Below are positions 12,661 through 17,880 of a DNA stretch of 17,880 nucleotides, in pieces. The notes beneath the pieces were generated by a model. That model saw nothing but the letters and a program-made list of their open reading frames with translations. It had not been told where the DNA came from and made no database searches. The stretch lies in assembly GCA_900543845.1 (NCBI GenBank), contig UQTD01000040.1:1-17880 (forward strand), in the 5' to 3' direction. The stretch is from an uncultured Collinsella sp. (GTDB lineage: Bacteria > Actinomycetota > Coriobacteriia > Coriobacteriales > Coriobacteriaceae). The number at the start of each line of letters is the position of its first letter. The stretch's first letter is position 1. Made by a program: the position numbers and the translations under genes.

Positions 12661-15600
12661 ATGTCCAACGCACCCACGCACTCTGTCCACAGCGCAATCG
12701 CAACAGGTCCGCTGCTCCTGCTCCTCTTTTTTCTGATCGGCTCTCTGACCCCGGGGGCCGCATTCGCCGTCGACGGGAGTGACGCCCTTAATTTCCGCAC
12801 CATAAGCGACGGTTGCGGCCCCTTCGGTGTCGGTAAATACGAGGCACAGGACACATCGATTTCGTACTGTATGAATCAAGACTGCCCCGGCCCCAGCAAG
12901 CCGGGAGGGTCATGGCGCACATATAACCAGGGCTGGACATGGCTCGATGACGAATTTGCCGCCATCGTCTGCCACGGATACCCCTCCAGTACATCCTTTG
13001 GCGGCCACAATCTGTCGCCCGATCTCGCCCGCGCCGCCACCCAGATTGCCGTGTGGATGCTCAACGGAACCACGCACCCCGACGGCACCTATTCGTATAC
13101 AAATAGCAAGGGAGTTGCCAGGAGTGGTAGATTTTACGAAAACGCCGAGGCCGTAGCGGCTGCACGTTGGCTCTACGACAGCACTAAGTCCGGATCCATT
13201 AAGGCAGCCCCACATCGAGCCAGGCGTTATTACGGCCCGGTCTCGGGCGAGGGTCGACACCAGGACATGCTCTATGTTCTGCCCGCCGTCTCCATATCTT
13301 TCCAAAAGCAATCGTCCCAGGCTGACATCACCGCCGGTAACGACACCTACAGACTCGGTGGCGCAACCTTCGATATCTTTGAAAGTGCGGGCGATGCACG
13401 CGTCGGCACTATCCAGATGGACGAAAACGGGCGTGCACAAGCAACGCTTTTGCCCAATACGGCATATTACCTGGTCGAAACCAAAGCCCCGGCAGGCTAT
13501 ATCCCTCGAAGCGACCGAATAGCCTTCACCACACAAAACAGCGGCGAACATGTCACCGTCAACGAGCAGCCCGGCACCATCACCTTGCGTATTGCAAAAA
13601 TCGATGCCGCCACGGATGCCGGTGCCCAAGTTGGGGCGTCGCTTGCGGGCGCTGAATTCACCTGCGTCTCGCAATCAACTCCCGGCTGGACTCGCACCCT
13701 TACGACCGACGAAAACGGACAGGCGATTCTCGACGACGTTCCTCTGGGCACCTTTACCATCTACGAATCGAAAGCGCCCGAGGGCTACCTGATTTCAAAC
13801 GACAGCTGGAGCTACACCGTCGGTGCCGAGCAACTCGGAGATACGGGCATCGTTGAGCTCGAAAGCCGTATTCCCAACATCCCCATCGCCTTTGACCTTG
13901 AAATCTCGAAGTTTAAGGACTATGGCGATGACGATGAGTCCGGCCTTGAGCAGCCGGCGGGAGGCGTCGTCTTTGAAGTTATCAGCAATAGCTCCCAACA
14001 AGTCGTCGGCACGTTGACCACGAACGTTTACGGCTTTGCCTCCACCAAAGACCAGCCCGAAGCATGGTTTGGCGCAGGCAAGCGACCCGCCGGCGTTCAC
14101 GGTGCCATTCCCTACGACCGCGCGGGCTACACCGTTCGCGAGGTTGCAGAAACGGTCCCGGAAGGATTTAAGCAAGCAGGGGAATGGACCATCACAGCAG
14201 AGCAGACCGCAGACGGCGCCGAGCTTCAGTACATCGTTGACAACCATGCCCTATCGACACACCTTCAAATCGTAAAGTGCGATGCTCAGACCGGCGGCAC
14301 CGTACCGCTTGCCGGCTTTACGTTCCAGCTGCTCGATAGCCACCACGAGCCTGTCTCGCAAACATGTTGGTATCCGGCCCACAGTGTAATGAATACCTTC
14401 ACAACCGATGCAACCGGCGCCGTCACGCTGCCCGAATCACTTCATCCCGGAACATACTACGTGCACGAGGCATCGGCCAAGGAACCGTATCTGCGCGGAG
14501 AAGACCTGGAGATAGCGATTCCCGCCGACAGAAATCTGACACCGGTCGCCGTCGTCTCGTTCTATGACGACGCCGCAACCGGAAGCATCGATATCATTAA
14601 GACGGATGCTGTAGATGGGCGCACACTCGCTGGAGCCACGTTTGACATCCGCGCTGATGGCGACATCGTGCGAACCGACGACAGCATCGTCGCCCTGGAT
14701 GGCGAAACCGTCGCCACCGTCACAACCGACGAACGGGGGCAAGCGCGAGTCGACCATCTTTCGCTGGGATGCGGTACCGCTACCTACGAGGTCGTCGAAA
14801 CACAAGCGCCCGAAGGCTACCTGCTCAACCCGACCCCACATACTGTGAAGTTGTCGTACGCTGACCAGCAAACGCCCGTGATCGAAGTGCGCCTTGACGT
14901 TTCCAACGACTACACCAAGATCGATGTCTCCAAAGTCGACGCGTGCGGAGGTCAGGAAGTGACAGGCGCCGAGCTTGTCCTCTGCGACTCCAATGGCAAC
15001 GAAATCGATTCTTGGACTTCATCCGGCAAACCGCACCGCATTGAGCACCTTTCACCCGGCATCTACACCCTGCGCGAAACGATGTCTCCGCGTACCTACG
15101 ACCTCGCCGAGGAGATAACGTTTGAAGTAAAGGCCACGGGAGAAGTTCAAACCATAGACATGAAGGATACCCCCATCGAGATCAGGGGAAGCGTCGATAA
15201 GCGCCAAGAGATTGCACAGCCAGTCGTAAGCAAACTCGTTGCCAACGGTGACGGAAAAAACCGAGCCAAAGCACGGGCCAACACGCAAGGAGCCTTCTCC
15301 TATACCATCGACGCCAAAAACGAGTCGAGCACCTGGGTCGACGAGTTGACCATCACCGACGACCTTGAGTGCGCCAAAGATGGCGCAGCGAAACTCGTTG
15401 CCGTTGAAACCCCTATTGCGGTCGGTGATCTAAACGGGCTGTGCAACGTGTGGTATCGAACGTCTCCGGCAGGAACAAGCGATACGGGCAGGCAGGTCAA
15501 TGCAACGCTTGACGACGGGCACCACAATCCTTGGCTCGAAACGGAAGAGGTTGCAAAGCTGCTGGGCGACGATGTGCGTCTCGTCGATTACGACGAGTGG

Positions 15601-16092
15601 CACCTATGGAAAGCAGATATCCCGACGGACAAGTCCGTCACGCTCGATACGAAAGAGATTGATCTTACAGACGACGCCGTCATCACGGGCATCCGTTTTG
15701 AATACGGTGCGGTAGCCGCCGACTTTACAACCAGAAGCGAGGCGGACTCTTGGACCCGGGATGACCTTAAAGACGAACACGACGATCTTGACGATGCCAA
15801 GGCGGCCCTTAACTCGGATGCCCGAGGCGCAGTCGTGCATATGCAGGCAACGTCGTCCTATACGCCCCAAACCGCACTTGCCAACAGCGCGCGCGTCGAT
15901 CTTTGCCGCAACGGCGGTGGCGATAAACTCGAGGCGCATGATGAGGACCGCGTCATCCAACGATGCGCCCTGCCTCAGAACCTGCCGGCAACGGGATCTG
16001 CTACCGTCGCCGCATGCATCACCGCACTCCTGACCTCGGGCACGGCAGCCATATGGTTCGCTCGCCTTAGGTCAGCCTCAAAGAAGCGCTAG
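12661..16092 (+). CDS. LPXTG surface adhesin: thioester (TQXA) domain plus SpaA/Cna_B repeats
   Basis: The 1143-aa protein should be secreted and covalently linked to peptidoglycan by a sortase. Signal peptide: about 1-36, cut after GAAFA. The thioester domain (about 45-205) has SYCMN (Cys70) and ATQIAVW (Gln128), the expected Cys-Gln pair. About six SpaA/Cna_B beta domains follow, at about 211-303, 307-404, 411-528, 533-636, 641-750 and 752-838. Each has a Lys early (216, 313, 417, 539, 647, 758) and a Glu in E-T-x-A-P-x-G-Y-like motifs (273, 369, 494, 603, 713, 806), suiting isopeptide bonds. A distinct region with a DUF11-like start (about 870-1100) precedes LPATG (1108-1112), a TM and the basic tail. 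The ATG has AAGGAG 5 nt upstream. No sortase gene lies in the window. Likely role: host or mucus attachment, or a pilus-tip protein. Confidence 0.92.
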   Translation: MSNAPTHSVHSAIATGPLLLLLFFLIGSLTPGAAFAVDGSDALNFRTISDGCGPFGVGKYEAQDTSISYCMNQDCPGPSKPGGSWRTYNQGWTWLDDEFAAIVCHGYPSSTSFGGHNLSPDLARAATQIAVWMLNGTTHPDGTYSYTNSKGVARSGRFYENAEAVAAARWLYDSTKSGSIKAAPHRARRYYGPVSGEGRHQDMLYVLPAVSISFQKQSSQADITAGNDTYRLGGATFDIFESAGDARVGTIQMDENGRAQATLLPNTAYYLVETKAPAGYIPRSDRIAFTTQNSGEHVTVNEQPGTITLRIAKIDAATDAGAQVGASLAGAEFTCVSQSTPGWTRTLTTDENGQAILDDVPLGTFTIYESKAPEGYLISNDSWSYTVGAEQLGDTGIVELESRIPNIPIAFDLEISKFKDYGDDDESGLEQPAGGVVFEVISNSSQQVVGTLTTNVYGFASTKDQPEAWFGAGKRPAGVHGAIPYDRAGYTVREVAETVPEGFKQAGEWTITAEQTADGAELQYIVDNHALSTHLQIVKCDAQTGGTVPLAGFTFQLLDSHHEPVSQTCWYPAHSVMNTFTTDATGAVTLPESLHPGTYYVHEASAKEPYLRGEDLEIAIPADRNLTPVAVVSFYDDAATGSIDIIKTDAVDGRTLAGATFDIRADGDIVRTDDSIVALDGETVATVTTDERGQARVDHLSLGCGTATYEVVETQAPEGYLLNPTPHTVKLSYADQQTPVIEVRLDVSNDYTKIDVSKVDACGGQEVTGAELVLCDSNGNEIDSWTSSGKPHRIEHLSPGIYTLRETMSPRTYDLAEEITFEVKATGEVQTIDMKDTPIEIRGSVDKRQEIAQPVVSKLVANGDGKNRAKARANTQGAFSYTIDAKNESSTWVDELTITDDLECAKDGAAKLVAVETPIAVGDLNGLCNVWYRTSPAGTSDTGRQVNATLDDGHHNPWLETEEVAKLLGDDVRLVDYDEWHLWKADIPTDKSVTLDTKEIDLTDDAVITGIRFEYGAVAADFTTRSEADSWTRDDLKDEHDDLDDAKAALNSDARGAVVHMQATSSYTPQTALANSARVDLCRNGGGDKLEAHDEDRVIQRCALPQNLPATGSATVAACITALLTSGTAAIWFARLRSASKKR

Positions 16093-16099
16093 CACGATG

Positions 16100-16134
16100 A
16101 AAAAGCGGGCGAGCCAGTCTCCCGGCTCGCCCGC
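16100..16134 (-). terminator. Convergent terminator between adhesin and membrane-protein operon
   Basis: An 11-bp perfect stem, GCGGGCGAGCC/GGCTCGCCCGC (16105-16115 with 16124-16134), is followed on the minus strand by five U (16104-16100). On the plus strand it lies 12 nt after the adhesin stop but has no U-tract, so it mainly serves the minus-strand operon. Confidence 0.85.
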
Positions 16135-16157
16135 CTTAGGCATAAACGATGAATCGG

Positions 16158-16376
16158 CTATTCAGCAGATGACGAACCGCCATCGATGGCTGCCTGATCG
16201 GACTCGGAAATACCGTCAGCACCCAAACTTTGCTCTTGCTCCACCTCTTCGTTCATTGTTGTCTCGGGCGTCGAGCCCTTAACGCCAACGACATACGCGG
16301 CCCCAAAACCCAATGCGACAGCGATCAGGGTCAAAATCAGATAGATGGGCCAATGGCGCTTGATGTACGAAAACAC
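16158..16376 (-). CDS. Small single-TM membrane protein, hypothetical
   Basis: The 72-aa product has a short basic N-terminus (MFSYIKRHW), one TM about 10-32 and an acidic, Ser/Gly-rich tail with no Cys. The charge pattern puts the N-terminus inside and the tail outside. I do not recognise a family. The start is GTG at 16376 with AAGGAG 5 nt upstream. It follows the stop of the long acidic protein by 22 nt, so the two form an operon ended by the terminator at 16100-16134, and a shared membrane role is plausible. Confidence 0.75.
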   Translation of the reverse strand: MFSYIKRHWPIYLILTLIAVALGFGAAYVVGVKGSTPETTMNEEVEQEQSLGADGISESDQAAIDGGSSSAE

Positions 16377-16398
16377 GCTGACTCCTTAGCGGGTCTGT

Positions 16399-17880
16399 CT
16401 ACGAACGACGAATGACCTCGGTCACGACCTCGGACACCGTAGCGATATTGGTCGGATTGACGTTGTACGGCAGGTCATCCTCGGTGCGAGCGCAGGCAAG
16501 ACGCGGACCGTCCACACCGGCGATCGTAAGGGCGCGACGGCTCGCCTCGAGCGCTGCGGATGCATCGGTTTTTGCATAGGGCATCTCGAACGCACCACAA
16601 TCGACGTGGAACGACTTGCACACCTTGCTGACAAGATTCATGATGCGGCGATCGCCCTTAAACAGCTGCTGCTCGCCCTCGACCGTCACCACCGAAAGCC
16701 TGCCGGCACCGATAGACTCGAGGTTGATGAAGAACACACCGCGGAGCTTGTCACGATGCGAGGCCAAAAACGCCCTCATGCCGGCGCCGTCGCAATCGGA
16801 CGCGCCCGTTGCGACGAACCAGATATCGTGGCCGAGCAGCTCATCGTCACCCATGGAGGCAACGGCCGAGAGCATATCCTCGGCAGAAGCACCATCGGAA
16901 GAGGTGGCGCCGCCCTTCCAACCGTCGTCGTCATCCTCGAAGTTATCCCACGAGCCAATGCCACGGCCAGACTTCTTGGCATCGTAATCGTCCTCGACGC
17001 CCAGCCAGTCGCTCATACTGTCCTGCTCGTTCTTCTTTTTGCGACCGAACAAGCCACCCAGGCCACGCTTCTGCGGCTTGGCGCCCGTCGAAGCAGGAGC
17101 CGAGATGGTCTCGAGCGGCTGTGCGCCCGAGGAGATGGGCATGGGGGTCGCAACCGGTGCCGATGTGGGCTCGGGCCCCTGCGCCGTCGCAAAGGGATCA
17201 TTTGTCTGTGCCGAAGGATCGGGAAGATCGAACAGCGACGTGCGGGACGCGACGTTGGCCTGTTGCATCGAAGGCAGCGACGGATCGGGGACCGAGGCCA
17301 GCGGCGACGAAGAGGGCGCAGGCGCGGAGGCCGGATCGGGGATATTCATATGCTGGCGCGCAGGCACCTGAGACGAAATCTGCGCCATGAGGGAGTCAAC
17401 TGTCTCGTCCTGCGTGGGAGCGACATTGGCCACCGTGGCACCGGGGTCGCTCGGCGCGGGCATGGTAAAGATCTGCGTAGAATAAGGCCTGGACTCATCC
17501 GTCTTGGGAGCCTCGTCAATCGCAGGGGACTCCTGCTTCATAGCAGGAGCCTCGACCTGCTCGGGTGCGCTGGCCTCAACGGAATCGGCCTCGTCAACAA
17601 CCGAATCATCGGCGACGTCCTGGGCATCATCGGAGATGGGAAGGGGCTCGGCAATTGCGGTGCCCTGCTTCTCAAACGTCATCGTGGCATCGAATGACAT
17701 GGTGCCATCGACCGGCTGCTGCGCCTCGAAGGACGTCGTAGCCTCGGCAACGTCAGCGGATGTCGGCTGCGGAGCCTCGAAGGACGTCGTGGCGCCGGCA
17801 ACATCGACAGGCTCCGGCTGCTCGGCCTCGCTCTGCTCGAACTCCTGTGCCGCACGCTCACGCTCGGCCTCGGCGGCCTG
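16399..17880 (-). CDS. Long acidic/Pro-rich protein with M28-peptidase-like C-terminus, 5' partial
   Basis: The frame is open from the right edge of the window, so the true start is outside; at least 493 aa are visible. The Met at 17700 has no ribosome binding site and is internal. The visible part opens with a charged segment (AEAERERAAQEFEQ), then about 250 residues rich in Ala, Pro, Ser, Glu and Asp with repeated TTSFEA motifs. A basic patch (LFGRKKKNE) and a very acidic patch (NFEDDDDGW) follow. The last 145 residues look like an M28 (aminopeptidase-type) fold: HDIWFVATGA, MRAFLASHRDKLRGVFFINLESIGAG. The usual metal and catalytic residues appear changed (no EE after ATGA, Glu for Asp in INLE), so activity is doubtful. 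The N-terminus beyond the edge may hold TM segments; unknown. Confidence 0.6.
   Translation of the reverse strand, partial: QAAEAERERAAQEFEQSEAEQPEPVDVAGATTSFEAPQPTSADVAEATTSFEAQQPVDGTMSFDATMTFEKQGTAIAEPLPISDDAQDVADDSVVDEADSVEASAPEQVEAPAMKQESPAIDEAPKTDESRPYSTQIFTMPAPSDPGATVANVAPTQDETVDSLMAQISSQVPARQHMNIPDPASAPAPSSSPLASVPDPSLPSMQQANVASRTSLFDLPDPSAQTNDPFATAQGPEPTSAPVATPMPISSGAQPLETISAPASTGAKPQKRGLGGLFGRKKKNEQDSMSDWLGVEDDYDAKKSGRGIGSWDNFEDDDDGWKGGATSSDGASAEDMLSAVASMGDDELLGHDIWFVATGASDCDGAGMRAFLASHRDKLRGVFFINLESIGAGRLSVVTVEGEQQLFKGDRRIMNLVSKVCKSFHVDCGAFEMPYAKTDASAALEASRRALTIAGVDGPRLACARTEDDLPYNVNPTNIATVSEVVTEVIRRS
17723..17790 (-). repeat. Direct repeat within the acidic protein gene
   Basis: A 17-nt sequence, GCCTCGAAGGACGTCGT on the plus strand, occurs at 17723-17739 and 17774-17790, a 51-nt (17-codon) step. 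It encodes repeated ATTSFEA motifs, with degenerate continuations (MSFDA, MTFEK) just downstream. In-frame repeat expansion in a disordered region is the simplest reading. Confidence 0.7.

Noticed and set aside
12543..12854. Minus-strand 103-codon frame over the adhesin leader and start
   Set aside because: It overlaps the real adhesin start and a structured leader, and has no ribosome binding site or recognisable domain. A degraded gene end cannot be fully excluded.
16399..17700. A complete 433-residue gene starting at the Met at 17700
   Set aside because: No ribosome binding site precedes that ATG, and the frame stays open with the same repeat-rich composition to the window edge, so the gene is 5' truncated by the window.

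Overview
The window looks like chromosomal DNA of a high-GC gut actinobacterium of the Coriobacteriia, most likely Collinsella or a close relative. This is an inference from protein style (Coriobacteriia-type pilin-like adhesin, TSCPD protein, long PurC, M29 aminopeptidase), GC-rich codon use and strong AAGGAG ribosome binding sites; no database was searched. Almost every gene lies on the minus strand. The large surface adhesin is the only plus-strand protein gene.

Layout, left to right. Positions 1-525 hold no protein gene but contain a damaged tRNA neighbourhood: a tRNA-Lys 3' tail and terminator repeated next to the intact tRNA-Lys(TTT), with a hairpin-rich insert between them. Then, on the minus strand: an M29 aminopeptidase; purC followed with no gap by a two-TM membrane protein; an OmpR-type response regulator with its sensor kinase; a TSCPD four-cysteine protein coupled to a Tat-exported lipoprotein; a periplasmic-binding-type protein whose stop overlaps the start of a membrane diguanylate cyclase; and purB. 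Positions 11781-12288 again hold no gene but carry three spaced copies of the tRNA-Gly 3' tail, each fused to a hairpin, upstream of a second hairpin-rich insert that abuts the tRNA-Gly(CCC) terminator. Next comes a 1143-residue LPXTG adhesin with a thioester (TQXA) domain and about six SpaA/Cna_B domains. The window closes with a small one-TM protein and the 3' part of a long acidic/proline-rich protein with an M28-peptidase-like end, which runs off the right edge.

How the genes work together: purC and purB serve the same purine pathway but are separate transcription units. The response regulator and kinase form an operon with an inverted repeat near -41 of the predicted promoter. The binding protein and diguanylate cyclase look like one ligand-to-c-di-GMP receptor split into two translationally coupled genes. 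The adhesin mRNA leader can fold a hairpin that reaches its Shine-Dalgarno sequence.

The least explained material is non-coding. At both tRNA loci the 3' end of the local tRNA is repeated in direct orientation, and a 136-148 bp hairpin-rich element lies between the repeat and the tRNA terminator. The elements at the two loci share internal sequence. Their right ends resemble a tRNA T-arm plus acceptor tail of the opposite strand that stops exactly at the terminator A-tract. This resembles a small element family aimed at tRNA 3' ends.
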